Shown piece after piece: positions 8,826 to 16,933 of a stretch of DNA of 64,000 nucleotides. Location of the stretch: contig CAZSUZ010000001.1 in NCBI GenBank assembly GCA_964610165.1, forward strand, positions 1-64,000. The letters run 5' to 3'. The stretch's first letter is position 1, and each line of letters opens with the position of its first letter. The position numbers and the translations under genes were made by a program. Source of the stretch: MFZZ01 sp964610165. Its GTDB lineage: Bacteria > Patescibacteriota > Microgenomatia > UBA1406 > GWC2-37-13. Under the pieces are notes generated by a model, which was not told the DNA's origin, ran no database searches, and worked only from the letters and a program-made list of their open reading frames with translations.

Positions 8826-8930
8826 GTAATAACCGTACAATCCTGATTTACAACTGAATTACTGCATGTTATTATGAACTATTAACTGCAATTATATTAG
8901 TTGTTTATTTTAAGAAACAGATTCTAGTAG

Positions 8931-8942
8931 TACAATAAAGGT
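8931..8942 (+). promoter_or_regulatory. ftsK -10 box, leaderless spacing
   Basis: TACAAT 8931-8936 then AAAGGT and ATG 8943; predicted +1 is the A of ATG. Confidence 0.55.
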
Positions 8943-11048
8943 ATGGGAAGAAGAAAAAAATCCACATTTGGAATACGCATTAATGGAAAAACATTTTTAA
9001 ATCTACTTGGTTTTTTTGTCATTCTTATTGCTCTTATAATGTTTGTATCTTTTTTTCAGATGTTTAGACAAGGGGATGAAAGTGGACAAATACTTACAGA
9101 AGTAAATCAACAATTATTTAGTTTGTTTGGTTGGCTTTCGATTATTACGCCAATTATTTTATTTTTAGTATCAGGACATTTTTTTAATTCAAAAAAACTA
9201 CAATTTGTTAAATACAACGTAACTATTGGAGTTGTAGTACTTTTTATTTCTATGTTGGGTTTGTTTCAAACCGGAGCATGGGGTCAAGCAATTTTTGACA
9301 ATTTGTCACTTGATTTTTCTGCACTTGGCGCTTTATCAATCTTAATAATAGGTTTTATTGTAGGTCTTATTTTATTCCTTGATACATCTATAGATGTTAT
9401 CTTTTTAGCAATTGGAAAAGTATTTTCTCCAATTACAGCTTTATTCCAAAAAATGACAGAAAAGCCGTTGGTAATTCCTAAACTTGAAGGTAAAGATAAT
9501 AAACAAGATGATGGATTTATTAAGGATAAAGTTATCCCTCATAAAATTGAGCCAATACAAATTGTGCCACAAGTTGCAAAATCTGCCGGCAGTGATTTAT
9601 CAATAAAACCTGTTATTCAAGATTCTTCTACATGGGTATATCCTCCAGTTACCTTATTACAAGAAGTAAAACAAAAAGATGCAGATCGTGGAGATGTTAA
9701 AGCAAATGCATATACAATTGAAAAAACACTTGATAGTTTTGGTATTAGAACAAGAGTTTCTGAAGTTAATTTTGGACCAACCGTAACACAGTATGCAATG
9801 GAAATTACAATGGGAACAAAATTATCAAAAATTACAGCGCTTGGAAATGATTTAGCTCTTGCACTTGCTGCTCCAACAGGGCAAGTTCGTATAGAAGCAC
9901 CAATTCCTGGAAGATCATTGGTAGGTATAGAAATTCCTAACAAAAAGCCACAAATTGTAACCTTAAAGACAATTTTAGAAGCAAATGTAATGGCTGAAAA
10001 AGATGATCCATTATTAGTACCACTTGGTTTAGATGTAGCTGGATTGCCAATTGTTGCTTCTATTTCTAAAATGCCCCATGTACTTGTTGCTGGTACAACC
10101 GGTTCTGGTAAGTCTGTCATGATTAATGCATGGATTACAACTCTGATGATGAGAACTCGCCCAGATGAACTTCGTATGATTCTTGTCGATCCAAAACAGG
10201 TAGAAATGACACAATATAATGGATCACCTCATTTGTTAACAGATGTTATTGTAGATCCAAGTAAAGTTGTCTCTGCACTACGTTGGTGTGTTGCAGAGAT
10301 GGAGGCCCGATATAAAGAATTAGCTCAAGCAGGAGTTCGAAATTTAGAAGGATATAATTTGCTTGAAGGAATAGAAAGAAAACCTTATATTGTGTTTGTT
10401 ATAGATGAACTTGCTGATCTTATGATGTATGCCGCAAATGAAGTAGAAGATTTAATTACCCGTATAGCACAGAAAGCTCGAGCAGTTGGTATCCATTTAG
10501 TACTTGCAACCCAGAGACCATCTGTAGACGTAATTACAGGTCTTATGAAGGCAAATATTCCAAGTAGGTTAGCATTTAATGTTTCTTCCATGATTGATTC
10601 ACGCGTAATTATTGATATGCCTGGTGCAGAAAAACTATTAGGTCGAGGTGACATGTTCTATTTGCCACCAGATCAGGCAAAACCTCGTCGTATTCAAGGA
10701 CCATTTATTACAGAACATGAAGTAAAAGATGTAGTTAATTTCTTAAAGGCACAAGTGCCAGTAGTTCACTATACAGAAGAAATTACAGAAGCTTCCCCTG
10801 CAATTAATAATGGTGGAGCAATGGGGAATACAACAGGCAATGAAAACAGAGATGCATTCTTTAACGAAGCAATTCAACTTATTGGTCAATCAGACAAAGC
10901 ATCTGCATCATTACTTCAACGAAAACTTCGTATCGGATATGCCCGTGCTGCCCGTATTCTAGATGAACTAGAAGCAGCAGGCTATGTTGGCCCTGCAGAA
11001 GGTTCCAAGCCACGAGAGGTTATAAAACGAGGCATGCAGGAAGGCTAA
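8943..11048 (+). CDS. ftsK: DNA translocase FtsK/SpoIIIE
   Basis: Septal DNA pump that clears chromosomes during division. N-terminal four-helix membrane domain (about 18-165 in hydrophobic blocks), a short linker (about 165-240), then the RecA-like motor: alpha domain PYAIEMTMGTK-like region, Walker A AGTTGSGKSVM (about 380), Walker B YIVFVIDELADLMM, and ATQRPSVDVITG. The C-terminal winged-helix gamma domain is present (ASLLQRKLRIGYARAARILD), which in known FtsK reads KOPS-type polarity sequences. At 701 residues it resembles SpoIIIE length, lacking the long proline-rich linker of E. coli FtsK. Isolated monocistronic gene with its own -10 box. Confidence 0.96.
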   Translation: MGRRKKSTFGIRINGKTFLNLLGFFVILIALIMFVSFFQMFRQGDESGQILTEVNQQLFSLFGWLSIITPIILFLVSGHFFNSKKLQFVKYNVTIGVVVLFISMLGLFQTGAWGQAIFDNLSLDFSALGALSILIIGFIVGLILFLDTSIDVIFLAIGKVFSPITALFQKMTEKPLVIPKLEGKDNKQDDGFIKDKVIPHKIEPIQIVPQVAKSAGSDLSIKPVIQDSSTWVYPPVTLLQEVKQKDADRGDVKANAYTIEKTLDSFGIRTRVSEVNFGPTVTQYAMEITMGTKLSKITALGNDLALALAAPTGQVRIEAPIPGRSLVGIEIPNKKPQIVTLKTILEANVMAEKDDPLLVPLGLDVAGLPIVASISKMPHVLVAGTTGSGKSVMINAWITTLMMRTRPDELRMILVDPKQVEMTQYNGSPHLLTDVIVDPSKVVSALRWCVAEMEARYKELAQAGVRNLEGYNLLEGIERKPYIVFVIDELADLMMYAANEVEDLITRIAQKARAVGIHLVLATQRPSVDVITGLMKANIPSRLAFNVSSMIDSRVIIDMPGAEKLLGRGDMFYLPPDQAKPRRIQGPFITEHEVKDVVNFLKAQVPVVHYTEEITEASPAINNGGAMGNTTGNENRDAFFNEAIQLIGQSDKASASLLQRKLRIGYARAARILDELEAAGYVGPAEGSKPREVIKRGMQEG

Positions 11049-11049
11049 A

Positions 11050-11072
11050 AAAAACCTACCCGAAGGTAGGTT
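11050..11072 (-). terminator. UUCG-capped terminator for the small minus-strand gene
   Basis: Arms AACCTACC (11053-11060) and GGTAGGTT (11065-11072). On the minus strand the loop is TTCG closed by C-G, an extra-stable tetraloop, and the stem runs into at least eight T residues. On the plus strand no T-run follows, so it belongs to the minus-strand gene at 11096-11248. Confidence 0.85.
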
Positions 11073-11095
11073 AATCAATTCTATGTAGATGTATA

Positions 11096-11248
11096 CTATT
11101 CATTCATGCTATCAGCCATTCCACCTGCAGCAACTATAAGGAATCCAAGGACACAAATTGCTATAACTGCCAATGGTATTAGGCAAAATAGCGAAGATGG
11201 ATTTTCAGATACCCAACTAAAAAATATCTGTACGTCTTCTAAATTCAT
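11096..11248 (-). CDS. 50-aa single-span membrane peptide, unknown
   Basis: Open frame on the minus strand from ATG 11248 to TAG 11096, beginning MNLEDVQIFFSWVSENPSSL. An acidic/aromatic N-terminus precedes one hydrophobic helix (about residues 21-42: IPLAVIAICVLGFLIVAAGG) and a short polar tail. Support: AAGGTG Shine-Dalgarno 8-13 nt before the ATG, a perfect TATAAT at 11319-11314 giving a ~59-nt leader, and a UUCG-capped terminator 24 nt downstream. The plus-strand frame over the same bases lacks these signals. No homologue recognised; the topology resembles small regulatory or holin-like membrane peptides, but that is only a resemblance. Confidence 0.65.
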   Translation of the reverse strand: MNLEDVQIFFSWVSENPSSLFCLIPLAVIAICVLGFLIVAAGGMADSMNE

Positions 11249-11313
11249 TTTAAACACCTTTACTATATTATTTTCCTTAGACTCCGCAATATAAGTTAGG
11301 AAAATAGATTGAT

Positions 11314-11319
11314 ATTATA
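11314..11319 (-). promoter_or_regulatory. -10 box of the 50-aa gene
   Basis: Perfect TATAAT (minus strand, 11319-11314), predicted start near 11307 and a ~59-nt 5' leader carrying AAGGTG. Confidence 0.5.
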
Positions 11320-11353
11320 ACAAATGCAGTATATTTTATACAGTGGAGAAAAG

Positions 11354-12316
11354 TTAATTCAAATACTTATCAATATTCTCCTGATGTTCTTCTGAGTTGC
11401 GGCCATATCGAGTATTTCCTTGTGCATCATGGAGATAAAACAAATATGGAGTATCTGCATCTGCATTTAAGACAGCCTGTATAGTTTGTATACCAGGGCT
11501 AGAAATTGGAGCAGGAGGTAATCCTTGAATTTTGTATGTGTTATATGGTGAATCTATTTTTAAATCATCAAACGTAAGGGCTTTTTTCCACCATCTTTTT
11601 TCATCGGTTTGGTAACCAAGTGCATATTGAACCGTTGCATCTACTTGTAATGGTATCCCTTCTTCCAGTCTTCGGTATAGAATATCAGCTATATCTTGTC
11701 TATCTGCTTCTCCAAATGCTTCTCGTTCTAAAATAGAAGCAAAGGTTACAACTTCATTGAGTGTCATTCCTTTTTCAGCCATTTGTTCTTCCATTTCAGG
11801 AGTAAATTTTGTATCAAATGTATTTGTCAAAATGTCAATTATTTGTTGAGCAGTTGGATTTTTAGGAACTAAATAGGTATCTGGATATAAATATCCTTCT
11901 TCTGCAAGAGAATTAAATTCTGTTTCAGGAATATCAAATTTTTCCGAAACAATTTCTGCTATCTCTTCTTTTCTCATGCCTTCTGGAATTGTCATCCATA
12001 CATCTACTGTTCCATGGGTTAATTCATCTGCAATTTCATATGCATTCATTGAAGGGAATAAGCGAAAATCACCTGCTTGAATTTTAGTTTCAATACCTTT
12101 TTGTTTTACAATCAGATAAAATACAACACGATTTCTAATAAGATCTTCTTTAGAAAGATTGTTAATAATTGAATCCAATGTTTCACCTTGTTCAATAACA
12201 AACATTTTCGGTGTTGTGTCGGTTTTATTTACAGGAAGTGTACCTTCAGTAAAAAATATGTAGCCACTAAGTGCAATAACACCAAATATGATTATAAGAA
12301 TTAATAGTTTTTTCAT
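11354..12316 (-). CDS. mltG: Endolytic peptidoglycan transglycosylase MltG
   Basis: YceG-family enzyme that cleaves nascent glycan strands and helps set their length. N-terminal signal-anchor helix (about 4-22), LysM-like subdomain (IEQGETLDSIINNLSKEDLI), then the catalytic domain with LASILEREAFGEADRQDIADI-type segment, where the conserved Glu of SILERE is catalytic, followed by RRLEEGIPLQVDATVQYALG and SPYNTYKIQGLPPAPI(S)SPG. 320 residues is normal. The start overlaps the phosphorylase stop by 4 nt, so it is the third gene of murJ-phosphorylase-mltG. The gene ends 106 bp before the 50-aa gene. Confidence 0.95.
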   Translation of the reverse strand: MKKLLILIIIFGVIALSGYIFFTEGTLPVNKTDTTPKMFVIEQGETLDSIINNLSKEDLIRNRVVFYLIVKQKGIETKIQAGDFRLFPSMNAYEIADELTHGTVDVWMTIPEGMRKEEIAEIVSEKFDIPETEFNSLAEEGYLYPDTYLVPKNPTAQQIIDILTNTFDTKFTPEMEEQMAEKGMTLNEVVTFASILEREAFGEADRQDIADILYRRLEEGIPLQVDATVQYALGYQTDEKRWWKKALTFDDLKIDSPYNTYKIQGLPPAPISSPGIQTIQAVLNADADTPYLFYLHDAQGNTRYGRNSEEHQENIDKYLN

Positions 12317-13572
12317 TTTTCTATAGAATAAATTGGAAAATGTGTGATTGTTTCGTACGCCTCATCGATATGATATTTATTAGTTGAATAAAAACACATG
12401 AGTGGTTCATTCTTTTTAACAATTTCACCTTTTCTTTTTAAAAGTTCAACGCCTGCCATTTTATCTTCTGGTGCTCCTAATAATTTGGCAATATTATTAA
12501 GGTTATAATTTTGTATATCCTTTATTTTACCAGATTCCTGAGCCATAATTTCTTTTTTATGTGCAATATGTTTCATAGTCTTCCAACTTACATTTGGATT
12601 GCCGTATTGGGCTGCAATAATTTCTTTAAATTTATATAAAGCTTTACCAGAAGTTAAAATTTGTTTTGCTTCATCAAAACCATCCTTTTTAACATGCTGC
12701 GTTTCATAACATAAATTTAACAATTTGCCTGCTAAACGTAGAGATCTTTCTTCAAGATCAATTGGACGAGTTGGATCTTGTTCTAAGACTTTTAAAACAT
12801 CAATTGCTTCTAAAAATGGACCAACAGAATTTCCAGCAGGTTGATCTGTGTCGTTTAAGTCAACTAAAATTTTAATGCCAAATCGTTTTGCAATTTCTTC
12901 AAATTTTTTCTTAACAAGGAGAGCGTCTTTTTCATGTTTTACTTTCATTGTTTTTCCAACAGGTATATCAATAATTAAATGATTTGCTCCAACTGCAATT
13001 TTTTTTGCCATAATTGAAACAATTATTTTGTCGAATGATTCAAAGGAAAGAGGTTCTTCTACACGTATAATAACGTCGTCAGCAGGAGCAATTCCTAAAT
13101 GGCCACCCCATACAATACATCCACCTGTTTTACGTACAATATTATTAATATATTCAGGAGTAAATGTTACTTTTGCAAATACTTCCATAACATCTGCTGT
13201 TCCTGCAGGAGAAGTTATTGCACGAGAAGAAGTTTTGGGCATTTTAAAACCAGCAGCAGTTACAATGGGCACAATAATCATACTCGCACGTGTACCAGCA
13301 ATGCCACCAATTGAATGTTTATCTGCCACAATTCCAGGGAATTTTAATTGCGTTCCTGTTTCAACCATTGCTTTGGTAAGGTAATATAATTCATCTGCAG
13401 AAAATCCATCTTTAAATCCAGAAGCCACAAAATATGCAGTAAGAACATCTCCTAATCGTTCATGAGCAATTTCATCCATTAATGTATATATTTCTTTATA
13501 ATTTAATGGTCGTCCGGTAAGTTTTTTCTTTATTGCATCAAGTGCCTGCATATGTTTAGCTGCATCGTTCAT
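12313..13572 (-). CDS. AMP phosphorylase / thymidine phosphorylase family enzyme
   Basis: Nucleoside/nucleotide phosphorylase of the DeoA superfamily. Seen: DKHSIGG (phosphate site), KTSSRAITSPAGTADVMEV, TGGCIVWGGHLGIAPADD and IDIPVGKTMKVK. These segments look like archaeal AMP phosphorylase (DeoA in the AMP-to-RuBisCO pathway) rather than classic E. coli DeoA, in which KHSTGG and SGRGLGHTGGT are found. At 419 residues it lacks the ~80-residue N-terminal domain of the ~500-residue archaeal enzyme. Substrate (AMP, CMP, UMP or thymidine) cannot be decided from sequence by eye. No RuBisCO or ribose-1,5-bisphosphate isomerase gene lies in the window. It sits between murJ and mltG, two bases after murJ. 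Confidence 0.82.
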   Translation of the reverse strand: MNDAAKHMQALDAIKKKLTGRPLNYKEIYTLMDEIAHERLGDVLTAYFVASGFKDGFSADELYYLTKAMVETGTQLKFPGIVADKHSIGGIAGTRASMIIVPIVTAAGFKMPKTSSRAITSPAGTADVMEVFAKVTFTPEYINNIVRKTGGCIVWGGHLGIAPADDVIIRVEEPLSFESFDKIIVSIMAKKIAVGANHLIIDIPVGKTMKVKHEKDALLVKKKFEEIAKRFGIKILVDLNDTDQPAGNSVGPFLEAIDVLKVLEQDPTRPIDLEERSLRLAGKLLNLCYETQHVKKDGFDEAKQILTSGKALYKFKEIIAAQYGNPNVSWKTMKHIAHKKEIMAQESGKIKDIQNYNLNNIAKLLGAPEDKMAGVELLKRKGEIVKKNEPLMCFYSTNKYHIDEAYETITHFPIYSIEK

Positions 13573-13574
13573 AA

Positions 13575-15203
13575 TTATTCTACTCCTTTATATAACTCAA
13601 CAACTTTTTGTTTATATTCTTTGGCTTTTAATAACATTTTGGTAATAATGTATAACTCTTTTATACCAAATAGCCAGCTCATAAATAAATAGAGGGCACA
13701 AAATATTAATGAACCAGTAACTAACAACATAAATACGTTTAATGTTCTTGTCGTATCAAAAATGAGTCCATCTAACAATCTCATAAAAAAGTAGGTAATG
13801 ACAGCAGAATTACCTGTTGCAATAACTATTTTTATCGTTTCTTGAAGAAGTAGTTTTATGTCTAGTCCTTTAATTCTTCTATTTAACACAAAGAATAATA
13901 ACATTACATGTAAAACCATAGAAATTGAAAATGAAAGAGCCAAAGACCAGACAGGCAATTTTAGAACAAGTGTAAACCACATACTAAGAATTGCATTTAA
14001 ACCAATAGAAACAAGACTTATATAAAATGGCGTTTTTGTATCAAATATCGCATAAAAACATCTTGTTAGAAAATAATAAATTGAGTGCATTGGTACTGAA
14101 AGCGAAAAATAAGAAAGAGTCAATGCAGTTAAGATTGTTCCTTCCCAATCAAATTTTTCACCCCCGTAAAATAATCGAACAATAGGAGTTCTGGCCATTA
14201 TAAAAAATGCGGCTGCAGGGACAGTAAAGAAAAAGATATTAAGAATTGATTCGATAATAATTTTTTTGAACTCTTTTATTTTTCCATCTTGATACATATC
14301 AGAAAGATAGGGTAATGATGCTTGACCAAATGCAACGCCAATTATTGAAACCGGAAGTAACTGCAAGTGTTGAGCTAAATAAAATATGGTATACGCTCCT
14401 GAACCCATAAGTGTTGCAAGTGTTAAGTCTACTGTCGCATCTATTTGTGCAACAATAATTGTCATAATTCTTGGAATGGCTGTCCTAAAAAATCGCCATG
14501 CCTCATGCAGATGAGTAATAATAAGTTTATATTCAAATTTAACAAAATATAAAATTGGTAACTGAAGTACAAAAAACAATACTGCGCCAATAATGACACC
14601 AACAATTGGAGCCATTAAATGCATCTGATCAGAAAGCATGATAGTTCCAACAATAATTGCAATGTTATAAATTATCGGAGCAGTAGCAGGTAAAATAAAT
14701 GATTTTTTTGCCTGACTAATTCCTGTGAGAAAGTTACCTAGTACCAAAAAAGGTAGCTGCCCAATAAGTAATAAACGAGAGTACATAATAATTTGCTGAT
14801 TTTTTTCTGGCGAAAATCCGGGTGTTATTAATGGTATGAGTAATGGTAATGTAACAACGAGAAGAATAATAAAAGCAAATAATGCAAGTGAAACGACATT
14901 AATAATGGAAGAAATAATTTTATTTTGCTCTGTGGATTTTTTCTGGTATTCAATAAAGAACGGAATAAAGGTTGTACTTAGTGCTCCATTAATAAGAATT
15001 TCAAATACTAAATCTGGAATACGGAATGCAGCGAAAAATATGTCTAATTCTTCTTTTGTAAATATGCCGACCAAAATACGATACCTTAAAAAGCCTGCTA
15101 GTCTGGAAAGAATCATCATCCATGCAAGGATAAGTGTGGATGAGATTATGCTTGTTTGTTGAGCAAAAATAAAATCTTTTGTTTTTTTAAGTAAGTTATT
15201 CAT
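13575..15203 (-). CDS. murJ: Lipid II flippase MurJ
   Basis: MviN/MurJ family of the MOP superfamily, moving lipid II across the membrane. 542 residues with about 14 hydrophobic segments. Characteristic: N-terminal LILAWMMILSRLAGFLRYRI (usual SRxxGFxRD), LVFEILINGALSTTFIPFF, the central GVAFGQASLPYLSDMYQDG and the later LTRCFYAIFDTKTPFYISL, all MurJ hallmarks. First gene of murJ-phosphorylase-mltG. A TAAGAT box lies 7 nt before the ATG; the divergent neighbour is mraZ. Confidence 0.95.
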   Translation of the reverse strand: MNNLLKKTKDFIFAQQTSIISSTLILAWMMILSRLAGFLRYRILVGIFTKEELDIFFAAFRIPDLVFEILINGALSTTFIPFFIEYQKKSTEQNKIISSIINVVSLALFAFIILLVVTLPLLIPLITPGFSPEKNQQIIMYSRLLLIGQLPFLVLGNFLTGISQAKKSFILPATAPIIYNIAIIVGTIMLSDQMHLMAPIVGVIIGAVLFFVLQLPILYFVKFEYKLIITHLHEAWRFFRTAIPRIMTIIVAQIDATVDLTLATLMGSGAYTIFYLAQHLQLLPVSIIGVAFGQASLPYLSDMYQDGKIKEFKKIIIESILNIFFFTVPAAAFFIMARTPIVRLFYGGEKFDWEGTILTALTLSYFSLSVPMHSIYYFLTRCFYAIFDTKTPFYISLVSIGLNAILSMWFTLVLKLPVWSLALSFSISMVLHVMLLFFVLNRRIKGLDIKLLLQETIKIVIATGNSAVITYFFMRLLDGLIFDTTRTLNVFMLLVTGSLIFCALYLFMSWLFGIKELYIITKMLLKAKEYKQKVVELYKGVE

Positions 15204-15216
15204 AAAAAGTATCTTA
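15204..15216 (-). promoter_or_regulatory. murJ -10 box
   Basis: TAAGAT (minus strand 15216-15211), 7 nt before ATG 15203; the same hexamer at the same spacing precedes ftsZ. Confidence 0.4.
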
Positions 15217-15223
15217 TTACATT

Positions 15224-15319
15224 TTATACATCAGGATATATTCTATCTAGTCGTTCTGTTCCAGATCGATCTTCACGAAGAATTTGATTGTTTTTATATC
15301 TCTTCGTTTTAGATTTCAT
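15224..15319 (-). CDS. Possible 31-aa basic peptide upstream of murJ
   Basis: Open frame ATG 15319 to TAA 15224, starting MKSKTKRYKNNQILREDRSG, strongly basic in the first half. The ATG overlaps a TATAAT sequence, so it may be chance. It ends 20 nt before the murJ start. No Shine-Dalgarno. Codon choice is like its neighbours. Low confidence; it could instead be the untranslated leader of a longer murJ transcript. Confidence 0.25.
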   Translation of the reverse strand: MKSKTKRYKNNQILREDRSGTERLDRIYPDV

Positions 15320-15370
15320 TATAGTCCAAAAATAATTACAAAGTGTTAGCAAAATAATGATAATTTCCCC

Positions 15371-15407
15371 TTGACTTTAGTACAAAAATGGAGAATAATG
15401 TTTAAAT
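15371..15407 (+). promoter_or_regulatory. mraZ promoter of the division cluster
   Basis: TTGACT 15371-15376, 17-nt spacer, AATAAT 15394-15399, and the mraZ ATG at 15408. The predicted +1 (about 15406) nearly coincides with the ATG, so the mraZ mRNA would be essentially leaderless. In other bacteria MraZ binds GGAG-containing repeats in its own promoter; I see one GGAG (15390-15393) but no clear direct-repeat array. Confidence 0.6.
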
Positions 15408-15812
15408 ATGGTGTATTTTGGTGAATATGAAGTGTCATTAACTGGAGGCGGTAGAATTGCCCTTCCTAAAAAGATAAGAGAAGGATTAAAAGGTAGAGAA
15501 TTCATATTAACCAAAGGACCAGGAAACTGTTTGCTTGGATATGATAAAGAAAGCTGGGACGGTCAAGTTAAGGAAATATTAAATATGCCAATACTTGATA
15601 AAGATACACCAGAGAATTTAAGAAAAAGAAGAGTGTTATTTTCAGCAACAGTGTACTTAGAAGTAGATGAACAAGGACGCGCAGTATTACCAAAAAATTT
15701 AAGAGCATTCGCAGCACTTTCAAAAAAAACAGTAATTACCGGAGTAGGAGATCATTTTGAAATTTGGGATAAGTCCAGCTGGGAACGTTATTTAGCAGAA
15801 ACAAATAATTAA
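15408..15812 (+). CDS. mraZ: Transcriptional regulator MraZ
   Basis: Two-copy SpoVT/AbrB-like DNA-binding protein that caps the mra/dcw cluster. Both half-repeats are visible: SLTGGGRIALPKKIREGL (about 8-25) and EVDEQGRAVLPKNLRAFA (about 84-101), each containing the xGRxxLPxxLR signature. At 134 residues it is slightly shorter than E. coli MraZ (152). It starts the mraZ-rsmH-ftsL-ftsI-murE-pgeF operon with 2-nt spacing to rsmH. Confidence 0.95.
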   Translation: MVYFGEYEVSLTGGGRIALPKKIREGLKGREFILTKGPGNCLLGYDKESWDGQVKEILNMPILDKDTPENLRKRRVLFSATVYLEVDEQGRAVLPKNLRAFAALSKKTVITGVGDHFEIWDKSSWERYLAETNN

Positions 15813-15814
15813 TT

Positions 15815-16663
15815 ATGCATACAAGTGTTTTTTTAGAAGAAGCAGTAGCTTCACTAAATATTCAAAAAAAAGGTACATATATAGATGCCACATACGGTAA
15901 GGGTGGTCATTCTCGTTTAATTGTCGAAAAAGGTGGACAAGTACTAGCTATTGAATGGGATCCAACACAAATTCCACAAACACCCCCTAAAGGTATTCAA
16001 ATTGCAAAAGGTAATTACGCAGACATAGCATTTATTGCTGAACAATATAAATTTGTTCCTGTAGATGGCATTTTATTTGATTTCGGTTTATCTATGAATC
16101 AATTGGAAGAAGGTAACAAAGGATTGTCATACAGAAAATTAGATGAACCTCTTGATATGAGAATAAGTAACGAAGGTATTACTGCTGCAGAAATACTTAA
16201 TGAATATTCTGAACAAGAATTGGCAAATGCATTTATGAAGTTTTCAGAAGAAATCAAATCAAATGATATTGCAAAACAAATTGTTATGTTTCGAAGAAGA
16301 AAACAGTTTGAAACAGTTCAAGATTTAGTTTCAGCAATTGATAAAGGATTAAAAGAAGTAAGTAGTGTTCGTGAATATGCAGAGAAAGTGTATGCACGGA
16401 TATTTCAGGCGTTACGGATTATTGTTAATGAAGAATTTAACAATATAAATAAAGGGCTCGAAGATGGGCTCAATATTTTAAAACCAGGTGGAAGAATTGT
16501 AACAATAACATTTCATTCCTTGGAAGACAGAATAGTAAAGTTATTCGCACGACAACATAAGCATGAAGTACTAGAAGAAAAAATTGATGTAGAACAGTCT
16601 AGAAAGTTAAGATCGTTTGAACGATCTGCAACATTACGAATTATTGAAAAAAAATTAACATGA
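15815..16663 (+). CDS. rsmH: 16S rRNA m4C1402 methyltransferase RsmH
   Basis: SAM-dependent N4-methylation of C1402 in 16S rRNA. Seen: HTSVFLEEAVASLN start (family HxPVLLxE), SAM motif YIDATYGKGGHSRLI, FDFGLSMNQLEEGNKGLSYR and the C-terminal GGRIVTITFHSLEDRIVK. 282 residues, slightly short of 300-313. The stop overlaps the ftsL start by 4 nt. Confidence 0.96.
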   Translation: MHTSVFLEEAVASLNIQKKGTYIDATYGKGGHSRLIVEKGGQVLAIEWDPTQIPQTPPKGIQIAKGNYADIAFIAEQYKFVPVDGILFDFGLSMNQLEEGNKGLSYRKLDEPLDMRISNEGITAAEILNEYSEQELANAFMKFSEEIKSNDIAKQIVMFRRRKQFETVQDLVSAIDKGLKEVSSVREYAEKVYARIFQALRIIVNEEFNNINKGLEDGLNILKPGGRIVTITFHSLEDRIVKLFARQHKHEVLEEKIDVEQSRKLRSFERSATLRIIEKKLT

Positions 16664-16926
16664 CATTTAATAAATTATTTACATTTATTTGTGGAGTTTT
16701 GGTAATTATAAACGTTACTTTTTTTATAAAAGGAATTAAACTTGCCGAGGAAATAAATTATTATGAACAAGAATTAAAGGTTCTTCATGAACAAAATACA
16801 GAATACGAACAAGATATTTATGCTTTAGAATCCCTTTCCAAAACGGCATCTCTTGCTGCTGAATTAAAGTTTGATAAGTATAATGATCCAATCTTTACAG
16901 ACATGCCTCAGTATGCTTTAAAATAA
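16660..16926 (+). CDS. ftsL: FtsL-like division protein
   Basis: 88-residue bitopic protein: short cytoplasmic N-terminus, membrane helix (about 4-24), then an extracytoplasmic coiled-coil (about 28-65, EEINYYEQELKVLHEQNTEY). Length, topology and position between rsmH and ftsI are those of FtsL/septum-formation-initiator proteins, whose primary sequence is poorly conserved, so the assignment rests on position and topology. Confidence 0.75.
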   Translation: MTFNKLFTFICGVLVIINVTFFIKGIKLAEEINYYEQELKVLHEQNTEYEQDIYALESLSKTASLAAELKFDKYNDPIFTDMPQYALK

Positions 16927-16933
16927 TAAAGCT

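Noticed and set aside
11106..11294. 62-aa plus-strand frame
   Set aside because: Lies over the minus-strand 50-aa gene that has promoter, Shine-Dalgarno and terminator; the plus frame has none.
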